Assembly: GCA_937949455.1 (NCBI GenBank)
Contig: CALEDU010000240.1
Coordinates: forward strand, 1 to 7,053
Direction of reading: 5' to 3'
Length of the DNA: 7,053 bases
DNA from: an uncultured Tepidimonas sp.
GTDB lineage: Bacteria > Pseudomonadota > Gammaproteobacteria > Burkholderiales > Burkholderiaceae_C
The notes beneath the pieces were generated by a model. That model ran no database searches and had not been told where the DNA came from. It saw only the letters and a program-made list of their open reading frames with translations. Each line of letters begins with the position of its first letter. The stretch's first letter is position 1. Shown piece after piece: positions 1 through 4,883 of this stretch. The position numbers and the translations under genes are program-made.

Positions 1-378
1 GGATTGCGAGTCGATGCGCACCCCGTCGATGAACACCGCGGTGAAACGCCCCTCGGCACCGCGCAGATAGACGTTGGTGGTCGTGGCTGGCCCGCCGTTG
101 CGGCTGATGGCCACGCCCGGCACCCTTGCCAACACATCGGCGACGGCAGCGGCTCCGCTGCGGTCGATCGCCTCGCGGTCGATGATCGTGACATCGGCGA
201 TCACGTCGGTGATGGGTTGCTGCGAGCGGGTGGCGGTGACCACCACCGGCTCCAGTGACACCGCCGACCCAGGCCGGGAGTCACCGGCCGCTTGGGCAAG
301 GGGAACACACAGCAAGGCACAGACCGGCATGGCCGGCGCAAGCGCAGCCGTGACGGCGCGCGCAAGTGGCTTTTTCAT
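1..378 (-). CDS. btuB: BtuB-like TonB-dependent outer-membrane receptor, N-terminal part (truncated by window edge)
   Basis: The reverse strand from the ATG at 378 reads 126 codons without a stop and continues past position 1. Residues 1-30 form a signal peptide: MKK, a hydrophobic Ala/Val/Leu core and an AQA-type cleavage site. A TonB-box-like stretch, EPVVVTATR, lies near residues 43-51. The plug domain then begins, with ITDVIADVTIIDREAI, ADVLARVPGVAI, NVYLRGAEGRFTAVFIDGVR and DSQS, which closely resemble the plug of vitamin B12 receptors. The family imports cobalamin (or other chelates) across the outer membrane using energy from TonB-ExbBD. The cobalamin riboswitch in the leader strongly supports a B12 substrate. 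The start is chosen because the signal peptide begins there, although no Shine-Dalgarno motif lies at normal distance; the purine-rich GGTGAG is at 409-404. The beta-barrel is outside the window, so substrate assignment rests on the plug and the riboswitch. Confidence 0.88.
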   Translation of the reverse strand, partial: MKKPLARAVTAALAPAMPVCALLCVPLAQAAGDSRPGSAVSLEPVVVTATRSQQPITDVIADVTIIDREAIDRSGAAAVADVLARVPGVAISRNGGPATTTNVYLRGAEGRFTAVFIDGVRIDSQS

Positions 379-380
379 GA

Positions 381-447
381 GACATGAACCAAAGAAGCAT
401 GTCCTCACCGCCTTCCCCGACGGTGCGTGGACGTCACAACCAGCCCG
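381..447 (-). promoter_or_regulatory. Putative riboswitch expression platform and ribosome-binding region of btuB
   Basis: On the reverse strand, CGGGCTGGT (447-439) is perfectly complementary to ACCAGCCCG (491-483), which overlaps the B12 box. A second short stem can form between CACCG (425-421) and CGGTG (410-406), and would cover the only purine-rich ribosome-binding candidate, GGTGAG (409-404). A third stem, GACATG (403-398) with CATGTC (386-381), lies between that candidate and the ATG at 378. The layout fits a translational switch. The pairings are read from the sequence; which ones form with and without ligand is inference. Confidence 0.4.
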
Positions 448-465
448 ATCGCACCGGGCCGATCA

Positions 466-655
466 CCGCGTTGGCCGGTATCCGGGCTGGTGGAAACAAC
501 CTTCGCGGGCCTTCCCAGATGCCAGGCATCCAGTGGTCGATGGGCGAAAGCGGGGTGTGCGAGCAACACACCCGTCCACTTACCGTTGCGGGGGCAGCGC
601 TGGTTAGGACCCGGCCGAGCGACCGGCATCCCCCCAATCTTCCCGTTTAACTGCG
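466..655 (-). promoter_or_regulatory. Cobalamin (B12) riboswitch aptamer in the btuB leader
   Basis: Three conserved cobalamin-riboswitch elements occur in the right order on the reverse strand. They are AAACGGGAA (about 648-640), GCCCCCGCAACGGTAA (about 596-581) and the B12 box AGCCCGGATACCGGCCAA (about 488-471). An additional 8-bp perfect complement, GGCAGCGC (660-653) with GCGCTGCC (600-593), could close the 5' half. The element starts roughly 35 bases after a candidate -10 box and ends about 90 bases before the btuB-like ATG. In this family, adenosylcobalamin (or a related form) binding represses expression. No U-tract terminator is visible between the aptamer and the start codon, so control is more likely at translation initiation. 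The outer borders are approximate. Confidence 0.93.
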
Positions 656-690
656 CTGCCAGAAATGCAGCGCGAGCACCAACGATCGTC

Positions 691-696
691 ATTGTA
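691..696 (-). promoter_or_regulatory. Candidate -10 box for the btuB riboswitch leader
   Basis: The reverse strand reads TACAAT here, a good sigma-70 -10 hexamer, placing a start near 684, about 30 bases before the first conserved riboswitch motif. No convincing -35 hexamer is present 16-18 bases upstream. The motif is mirrored by TACAAT on the forward strand at 722-727, forming a divergent pair. Confidence 0.4.
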
Positions 697-721
697 CGTC
701 GAACGTTCTGGCGCGGCCCCC

Positions 722-727
722 TACAAT
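722..727 (+). promoter_or_regulatory. Candidate -10 box for the zapB-like/zapA genes
   Basis: TACAAT lies only 9 bases before the ATG at 737. Initiation about 7 bases after the hexamer would give a transcript with a leader of only two or three bases. The -35 region is poor (TCGAAC at 699-704 with a 17-base spacer), and the palindrome GAACGTTC (701-708) sits in that interval. The short distance is what makes this site unusual. Confidence 0.42.
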
Positions 728-736
728 CCGAGGGCC

Positions 737-946
737 ATGACGCCTGCGATCATTGAAGAGCTTGCCCAGCGGCTCGACCGCCTCCTTTTGCGGCATCAGG
801 AGCTGCTGCGCACCCAGGCCCTGCTGCAGCAGGAAGTCCAGCGCCTGGCGCAGGAGCGCGATCGGCTGCGGGCGCAATGTGCGGCCGCGCGGCAGCGCTT
901 GGACGCCGTGATTGCCCGTATCGCTGCCGAGGAGGACACCCCATGA
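737..946 (+). CDS. Small coiled-coil protein, TIGR02449/DUF904 (ZapB-like) family
   Basis: This 69-residue protein is almost entirely one amphipathic helix. It is rich in Leu, Gln, Arg and Glu with heptad-like spacing (ELAQRLDRLLLRH, LLQQEVQRLAQERDRL), as expected of a parallel or antiparallel coiled coil. Small proteins of this type are typically encoded just before zapA in proteobacteria. They resemble ZapB, which links ZapA-FtsZ filaments at the division site, so a divisome role is inferred from position and shape. The ATG at 737 is preferred because the coiled coil begins right after it and a -10 box lies just upstream; the frame is open back to about 665, but that part would run through the promoter. 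The GAGGG before the ATG is only two bases away, too close for a normal ribosome-binding site. The stop overlaps the next start (ATGA at 943-946), so translation is probably coupled to zapA. Confidence 0.75.
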   Translation: MTPAIIEELAQRLDRLLLRHQELLRTQALLQQEVQRLAQERDRLRAQCAAARQRLDAVIARIAAEEDTP

Positions 947-1320
947 GCAAGCCGAGCATCAAACAGATCGAGGTTCAAATCATGAGCCAGACCTACCTGC
1001 TGGCCTGCCCCGCAGGCAGCGAGGAGGCGCTGCGCGAAGCGGTGGCCAAAGTCGATGCCGCCATGTGCCGCATTCGCGATGCAGGCAAGGTCAAGGCGCG
1101 CGACCGCATCGCCGTACTCGCTGCGCTCAACATTGCCTTCGAGTCCTCCCAGCGCGATCCGTCGCTGACATTTCGCAACTCCTCCTTCGGTGCGCCGGAA
1201 GCGGGCGACACCCCTGCAACCGACGCCGTGCCGGCTCTGTCGGCTGAAGCCGACGAGGCCCTGCGCCATTTGATCGCGCGCATCGACAGGGCACTCGCGG
1301 CGGACGACCGGCTGCTGTGA
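943..1320 (+). CDS. zapA: Cell division protein ZapA
   Basis: A 125-residue protein. Residues 1-60 show the ZapA pattern: SIKQIEVQIMSQTYLLACP (beta strands), then EEALREAVAKVDAAMCRIRD (helix), then KARDRIAVLAALNIAFE leading into the C-terminal region. The last third, LSAEADEALRHLIARIDRAL, is a helix suited to the family's dimer or tetramer coiled coil. ZapA binds FtsZ in the cytoplasm and bundles its protofilaments at mid-cell. Family members are about 100-110 residues; the extra length here is a Pro/Ala/Thr-rich linker around residues 84-103. The start overlaps the stop of the zapB-like gene by four bases, indicating an operon. The 6S RNA gene directly downstream is the classical zapA neighbour and supports the call. 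Confidence 0.88.
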   Translation: MSKPSIKQIEVQIMSQTYLLACPAGSEEALREAVAKVDAAMCRIRDAGKVKARDRIAVLAALNIAFESSQRDPSLTFRNSSFGAPEAGDTPATDAVPALSAEADEALRHLIARIDRALAADDRLL

Positions 1321-1381
1321 TGCCAGCGGGCGGTGCAATCCGTAGCGCGCAGGCACCCTACACCGATGTGCCCAACGGGCG

Positions 1382-1387
1382 TACAAT
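1382..1387 (+). promoter_or_regulatory. -10 box of the 6S RNA gene
   Basis: TACAAT ends seven bases before G1394, exactly where the 5' strand of the 6S terminal helix begins. A clear -35 hexamer is missing: the best-placed bases, 1359-1364, read TACACC. Read-through from zapA may add to expression. Confidence 0.6.
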
Positions 1388-1393
1388 GAAGGC

Positions 1394-1562
1394 GTCTGCC
1401 AACCGCTGGGCTTTATATTCCTTGAACCAATGCTCTTTGAGCCCGGGCTTGGTACATCGTGCAGTGGGTGCGATCGTCTCGCGTCAGATGAACCCGAAGC
1501 TGCGCTGCCCTCGCCCACCTGAACCCCCGCGTTCAGGATGCCGGCTCGGCGGCTTGGCAGAC
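1394..1562 (+). ncRNA. ssrS: 6S RNA
   Basis: 6S RNA mimics an open promoter and sequesters sigma-70 RNA polymerase, mainly in stationary phase. The ends pair perfectly: GTCTGCCAA (1394-1402) with TTGGCAGAC (1554-1562), followed by further imperfect pairing (CCGCTGGGC with GCCGGCTCGG), which forms the closing stem. The interior contains CCTTGAACCAATGC on the 5' side and the hairpin CCTGAAC/GTTCAGG (about 1519-1537) on the 3' side. That hairpin corresponds to the conserved hairpin opposite the central bubble in known 6S RNAs. The length, about 170-180 bases, fits. Position immediately after zapA is the conserved proteobacterial context. A -10 box ends seven bases before the 5' end and a probable terminator follows. 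Exact processed ends are uncertain by a few bases. Open frames crossing this stretch should not be annotated as protein. Confidence 0.88.
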
Positions 1563-1577
1563 ACCTCCACCCCCTGC

Positions 1578-1607
1578 ACCGGCGTTGCTCAGCGCGCTGG
1601 TTTTTTT
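1578..1607 (+). terminator. Probable rho-independent terminator of 6S RNA
   Basis: ACCGGCG (1578-1584) pairs with CGCTGGT (1595-1601) with one G-U wobble. The loop is about ten bases and a run of seven T (1601-1607) follows at once. The next start codon (1619) is only 11 bases beyond the T-run. The stem is modest and partial read-through is plausible. Confidence 0.5.
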
Positions 1608-1618
1608 GTGCCGTCTGC

Positions 1619-2431
1619 ATGCTCGATCCTTTGCTGGTCGCCGAATTGACCGCCTTGGGCCTTGTGGCCGGATTTTTCGCGGGACTGCTGGGCATTGGGG
1701 GCGGCATGATCCTGGTGCCTTTCATCACCTTCATCCTCAGCCACCGCGGCATCTCGGCCGATCTGGCGGTCAAGATGGCCATCGCCACCTCGATGGCCAC
1801 CATTGTCTTTACGTCCATCTCCAGCGTGCGCGCACACCACCGGCGCGGTGCCGTCCGGTGGGATCTGGCAGCGCGGCTGGCACCGGGCATCGTGCTCGGG
1901 GCTGCGCTGGCTGGTGCTGGGGCGTTTCGTGTCCTGCAGGGGCGCTGGCTGGCCCTGCTGTTCGCCGCTTTCGTCACCTTCTCCGCCACTCAGATGTGGA
2001 GAGCACGGCAACCAGCCGCGCATCGCAGCCTGCCTGGCCCAGGCGGACAGCTGGCCGCCGGAGGCGTGATTGGCTTCCTGTCCGGCCTGGTCGGGGCGGG
2101 CGGGGGCTTCATCAGTGTGCCCTTCATGACCTGGTGCAACGTGGCCATGCACCAGGCGGTGGCCACCAGCGCCGCGCTCGGCTTTCCGATCGCGCTGGCC
2201 AACACCGTAGGCTATATCTGGTCGGGGGCCCAGGTGCCAGACCGTCCTGCGGGATCGTGGGGCTTTGTCTTCTTGCCCGCGCTGGCCGTCATTGCCAGTG
2301 CCAGCGTGCTCATGGCTCCGGTCGGGGTGCGCCTGGCTCACACCTTGCCCGTCTCCACCCTCAGGCGCGTCTTCGCGCTCATTCTGTACGGCCTGGCGGC
2401 TGCTATGGCCTACGAAGCGTGGAGCGGCTGA
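1619..2431 (+). CDS. TauE/SafE (TSUP) family membrane transporter, sulfite exporter-like
   Basis: A 270-residue integral membrane protein made of two related halves, each opening with the family's Gly-rich motif: GIGGGMILVP at residues 25-34 and GAGGGFISVP at 159-168. Each motif is followed by a second conserved helix, MAIATSMATIVFTSISS (53-69) and VATSAALGFPIALANTVGY (181-199). About eight hydrophobic segments are visible, the normal number. The family exports or imports sulfur-containing organic anions or sulfite; the actual substrate cannot be read here. The ATG at 1619 is chosen because the first membrane segment starts there and the frame upstream (open to 1538) lies inside the 6S RNA gene and its terminator. 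No Shine-Dalgarno motif precedes it; the bases just upstream are the T-run and GTGCCGTCTGC. The gene ends by overlapping the leftward rraA-like gene by 22 bases, tail to tail. Confidence 0.85.
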   Translation: MLDPLLVAELTALGLVAGFFAGLLGIGGGMILVPFITFILSHRGISADLAVKMAIATSMATIVFTSISSVRAHHRRGAVRWDLAARLAPGIVLGAALAGAGAFRVLQGRWLALLFAAFVTFSATQMWRARQPAAHRSLPGPGGQLAAGGVIGFLSGLVGAGGGFISVPFMTWCNVAMHQAVATSAALGFPIALANTVGYIWSGAQVPDRPAGSWGFVFLPALAVIASASVLMAPVGVRLAHTLPVSTLRRVFALILYGLAAAMAYEAWSG

Positions 2432-2913
2432 GCTGCGATGACGATGCCGTCGGCATCGGCGTATAGCCAGTCGCCGGGTCGCACCCAGATCCCCTGAATC
2501 TGGACGGCGACATCGCGCTGGCCTTGCCCCCGTTTTTCGGTGGGCAAAGGCATGGCCGCTAGGGCGCGGATGCCAATCGGGGTGGCTGCCAGTTCGGCCA
2601 CATCCCGCACACAACCATCCACGACCACTCCAGCCCAACCGTTGCGCGCTGCCGCCGCAGCCAGGTTGCCTCCCAACAGCGCGTGGCGCTGCGAAGCACC
2701 GCCGTCCACGACCAAAACCCGGCCCAGCCCCGTCTCATCCAACGCAGCTTTGACCAAGCTGTTGTCCTCGTGGCATTTGACGGTGCTGACTGGGCCACCG
2801 AAATGGCTGCGCCCGCCGAAATCCCGAAACACAGGGGGCAGCACACGGAACGCACCGCTGGTGTCGCCCTTGTGGGCATCGCACAGATCGCAGGTGGAAA
2901 ACGCGGTCGTCAT
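2410..2913 (-). CDS. RraA-like protein / 4-hydroxy-4-methyl-2-oxoglutarate aldolase family
   Basis: A 167-residue protein matching the RraA fold along its full length: STCDLCDAHKG near the N-terminus, FRDFGGRSHFGGPVSTVKC (29-47), GRVLVVDGGASQRHALLGGNLA (64-85), VVVDGCVRD (96-104), DIGIRALA-like TPIGIRALA and GDWLYADADGIVI near the end. E. coli RraA binds RNase E and inhibits it. Other members of the fold are divalent-metal aldolases/oxaloacetate decarboxylases that need an Arg-Asp pair. R103-D104 is present here, whereas E. coli RraA as I recall it has Arg-Gln, so catalysis is possible. Start at 2913 follows the family's N-terminus; no good Shine-Dalgarno is present, and in-frame ATGs at 2952 and 2949 are alternatives. 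The 3' end overlaps the facing tauE-like gene by 22 bases. Family call is firm; the precise function is open. Confidence 0.87.
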   Translation of the reverse strand: MTTAFSTCDLCDAHKGDTSGAFRVLPPVFRDFGGRSHFGGPVSTVKCHEDNSLVKAALDETGLGRVLVVDGGASQRHALLGGNLAAAAARNGWAGVVVDGCVRDVAELAATPIGIRALAAMPLPTEKRGQGQRDVAVQIQGIWVRPGDWLYADADGIVIAAQPLHAS

Positions 2914-2947
2914 GGGCCAAAGCAATGCGAGAGTCGATCCAGTCCGC

Positions 2948-2953
2948 ATCATA
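2948..2953 (-). promoter_or_regulatory. Possible -10 box of the rraA-like gene
   Basis: TATGAT on the reverse strand would start transcription near 2941, giving a leader of about 28 bases to the ATG at 2913. There is no recognisable -35 hexamer: the region is a G-rich run. Weak call based on the hexamer and its distance alone. Confidence 0.25.
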
Positions 2954-3098
2954 GGCCATGTGGCCCCGGCCCCCCGGCGTCGGCGCAGCGCAACGGCCAC
3001 CCCCACACCAACGCGGGAAAACCCCGCCTAGGCACCAAAATGCCCGCTGCGCCCTAGAAAAACCAGGATTTTGCGTATACGATGCAATTCATCCATGA

Positions 3099-3115
3099 GA
3101 GCGCCGCAGGCGCTC
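3099..3115 (+). repeat. Perfect inverted repeat in the SWIB gene leader
   Basis: GAGCGCC (3099-3105) and GGCGCTC (3109-3115) are perfectly complementary around the three-base centre GCA. The hairpin lies 36 bases before the SWIB start codon and has no T-run on either strand, so it is not a simple terminator. It could be an mRNA leader hairpin or a protein-binding palindrome. Confidence 0.5.
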
Positions 3116-3150
3116 CGTGGCGAGCACGCAACCAACCGAAGGAACCCTCC

Positions 3151-3492
3151 ATGGCCACTGCGAAGAAAGCTGCCACCGCCAAGCCTGCCCCCACGGCCAA
3201 GACCGCCCAACCGCCGGCGGCCAAGGCTGCTGCCGAGCCCAAGCGCACGCCCAATGCGGCGTTCATGAAGCCGATGACCCCGAGCGCTGAGCTGGCGGCC
3301 ATCGTCGGTGCCAAACCGCTGCCGCGCACCGAGGTGACCAAGAAGGTATGGGAGTACATCAAAAAGCACAAGCTGCAGGACGCCACCAACAAGCGCATGA
3401 TCAATGCGGACACCAAACTCAAGGCCGTGCTGAAGAAGCCCCAGGTGTCGATGTTCGAGATGACCAAGATCATCAGCGGCCACCTCTCGTGA
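3151..3492 (+). CDS. SWIB/MDM2-domain protein with histone-H1-like N-terminal tail
   Basis: A 113-residue cytoplasmic protein in two parts. Residues 1-34 are a low-complexity Lys/Ala/Pro/Thr tail (MATAKKAATAKPAPTAK and so on) resembling histone H1 or bacterial Hc-type nucleoid proteins and likely to bind DNA. Residues 36-113 form a SWIB domain: FMKPMTPSAELAAIVGAKPL, TEVTKKVWEYIKKHKLQD, KRMINADTKLKAVL and MFEMTKIISGHL. SWIB is a small helical fold related to the p53-binding domain of MDM2 and to eukaryotic SWI/SNF subunits. Free-standing bacterial copies occur in Chlamydiae and in many beta- and gammaproteobacteria; a nucleoid or DNA-topology role is presumed but not settled. The start at 3151 is supported by AAGGAA at 3139-3144, six bases upstream. 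The frame is open upstream to 3082 but without such a site. A strong terminator follows, so it is probably a single-gene unit. Confidence 0.9.
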   Translation: MATAKKAATAKPAPTAKTAQPPAAKAAAEPKRTPNAAFMKPMTPSAELAAIVGAKPLPRTEVTKKVWEYIKKHKLQDATNKRMINADTKLKAVLKKPQVSMFEMTKIISGHLS

Positions 3493-3542
3493 GCAGAATC
3501 GTGTGCCCTCGGCCGGCCGTGCAATGAAGCGGCCAGCCAACG

Positions 3543-3571
3543 AAAAAAACCCCGCCGAGGCGGGGTTTTTT
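3543..3571. terminator. Strong bidirectional rho-independent terminator
   Basis: CCCCGC (3550-3555) pairs with GCGGGG (3560-3565) around CGAG, flanked by a run of seven A on the left and six T on the right. On either strand this is a GC stem followed by a U-tract. It ends the rightward SWIB gene (stop at 3492) and the leftward LivJ-like gene (stop at 3589). Confidence 0.92.
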
Positions 3572-3588
3572 GCCGGGATGGGCGCAAT

Positions 3589-4773
3589 TCAGCGGATGAC
3601 CGCGATCTCCGAGCGCTGGCCGCCCTTGTAGGTGTACAACGTCAGGGCACCGTTCTTGATGTCGCCCTTCTCGTCGAACTCGATCTGGCCCGTGACACCC
3701 CTGTGGCTGATCGACTTGAGCGCCGGCAGATACTTGGCCGGATCGGCCGAGTTGGCGTTCTGCATGGCCTTGACCATCACGTGGACGGCGTCGTACACAT
3801 ACGGGGCATACACCTGCACGTCGGCACCGAACTTGGCCTTGAAGTCGGTGCGGAACTTCTCCATACCGGCTTTCTGCTCACCTTCGACACCACCAGCCTC
3901 GGCGCAATAGACCTGCTCGTCGGCCATGCCGTCGCCCGCCAGCTTGGGCAACTCGCTGGTGCAGATGCCGTCGCCACCCATGAACTTGGCGTTGATGCCC
4001 AACTGCTTCATTTGTTTGAGCATCGGGCCGGCCACTGCGTCCATGCCACCGAAGAACACCACGTCAGGCTTCTTGGCCTTGATCTTGGTCAGAATGGCAT
4101 TGAAGTCGGTGGCTTTGTCGTTGGTGAACTCGCGGTCCACCACCTCGCCACCGGCGGCCTTGACGCCCTTTTCGAACTCGTCGGCCACGCCTTGACCGTA
4201 CGCAGTGCGGTCGTCGATGACGGCGACCTTCTTGGCACCCAGACTCTCGATCGCATACTTACCCAGCGTGCCACCCAAGTGGGTGTCGTCAGCCACCACG
4301 CGGAAGACATTGTTGAAGCCTTGACGGGTGTACTTGGGGTTGGTGGCGGACGGAGAGATCTGCGGAATGCCCGCCGCGTTGTAGATTTGCGACGCTGGGA
4401 TGGTGGTGCCCGAGTTCAGGTGACCGATGACACCGTTGACCTTGGCGTCGACCAATTTCTGCGCTGCGGCCGTGCCTTGCTTTGGATCGGCTGCATCGTC
4501 TTCGGCCAGCAGCTCAAACTTGACCGGCTTGCCTTCGATCTGGATGCCAGCGGCATTGAGCTCGTCGATGGCCATGCGGGCACCGTTTTCGTTGTCCTTG
4601 CCCAAGTGCGCGATCGGGCCGCTGGTGGGGCCGACATGACCGATCTTGACGACCAGCTGCTCGACAGCCGGACCTTGCGCCGCAGCGGGTTTGGCTTCTT
4701 CCTTTTTGCCGCAGGCGGCCAGGGCGATGGCGGCCGCAGCGACGATGGCCAGTTTGTTGTATTGCATTTGCAT
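3589..4773 (-). CDS. Branched-chain amino acid-type ABC transporter substrate-binding lipoprotein (LivJ-like)
   Basis: A 394-residue protein of the type I periplasmic binding family (LivJ/LivK, Peripla_BP_6). Residues 1-20 are a lipoprotein signal with lipobox LAAC and Cys21 as the acylation site, so the protein is probably membrane-anchored and faces the periplasm. The mature part shows VVKIGHVGPTSGPIAHLGKD, NGARMAIDELNAAG, VNGVIGHLNSGTTIPASQIY, ISPSATNPKYTRQG, KVAVIDDRTAYGQGVADEF, DVVFFGGMDAVAGPMLKQMK and APYVYDAVHVMVKAM, all characteristic of leucine/isoleucine/valine-binding proteins. Two mature Cys (GGDGICTSELP and VYCAEAGG) could form the family's disulfide. The ATG at 4773 is chosen over 4767 because AAGGG lies five bases upstream of it; the upstream frame to 4830 has no signal peptide. 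No permease or ATPase gene is beside it here, so the partner LivHMGF set must be elsewhere. Ligand specificity cannot be fixed. Confidence 0.92.
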   Translation of the reverse strand: MQMQYNKLAIVAAAAIALAACGKKEEAKPAAAQGPAVEQLVVKIGHVGPTSGPIAHLGKDNENGARMAIDELNAAGIQIEGKPVKFELLAEDDAADPKQGTAAAQKLVDAKVNGVIGHLNSGTTIPASQIYNAAGIPQISPSATNPKYTRQGFNNVFRVVADDTHLGGTLGKYAIESLGAKKVAVIDDRTAYGQGVADEFEKGVKAAGGEVVDREFTNDKATDFNAILTKIKAKKPDVVFFGGMDAVAGPMLKQMKQLGINAKFMGGDGICTSELPKLAGDGMADEQVYCAEAGGVEGEQKAGMEKFRTDFKAKFGADVQVYAPYVYDAVHVMVKAMQNANSADPAKYLPALKSISHRGVTGQIEFDEKGDIKNGALTLYTYKGGQRSEIAVIR

Positions 4774-4883
4774 AGTGACCCTTGTGAGACGAAATGGTTG
4801 AACGGTTTGTGCAGCACGGAATCCTCGCACAGACCTTTACGATACACGAAAAACCGCCAGTCCATCGCTACAGAATGGCAGCC

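Noticed and set aside
74..607. 177-codon forward open frame over the btuB start and riboswitch
   Set aside because: It is antisense to the receptor gene and to a conserved structured leader; no ribosome-binding site or family pattern supports it.
405..692. 95-codon reverse open frame within the riboswitch leader
   Set aside because: Conserved cobalamin-aptamer motifs explain this sequence, and the frame would translate straight through them.
1317..1649. 110-codon forward open frame after zapA
   Set aside because: It covers the 6S RNA gene, its promoter and terminator, and its translation has no recognisable pattern.
796..1989. 397-codon reverse-strand open frame across zapA, 6S RNA and the tauE-like gene
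   Set aside because: It runs antisense through three supported features and has a low-complexity Arg/Ala/Ser composition. Its length is explained by high GC and few stops.
1589..2638. 349-codon reverse-strand open frame opposite the tauE-like gene and overlapping the rraA-like gene
   Set aside because: The translation is rich in Arg/Gly/His/Asp with no hydrophobic core or motif, and both underlying genes have clear family matches in other frames.
3013..3027. GCGGG/CCCGC short inverted repeat with an A-rich loop between the rraA-like and SWIB genes
   Set aside because: The stem is only five bases and no T-run follows on either strand, so it does not qualify as a terminator or clear operator.
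3076..3083. TATACGAT as a promoter -10 for the SWIB gene
   Set aside because: The hexamer is tolerable and the distance reasonable, but no -35 or extended -10 motif supports it, so it was left out of the feature list.
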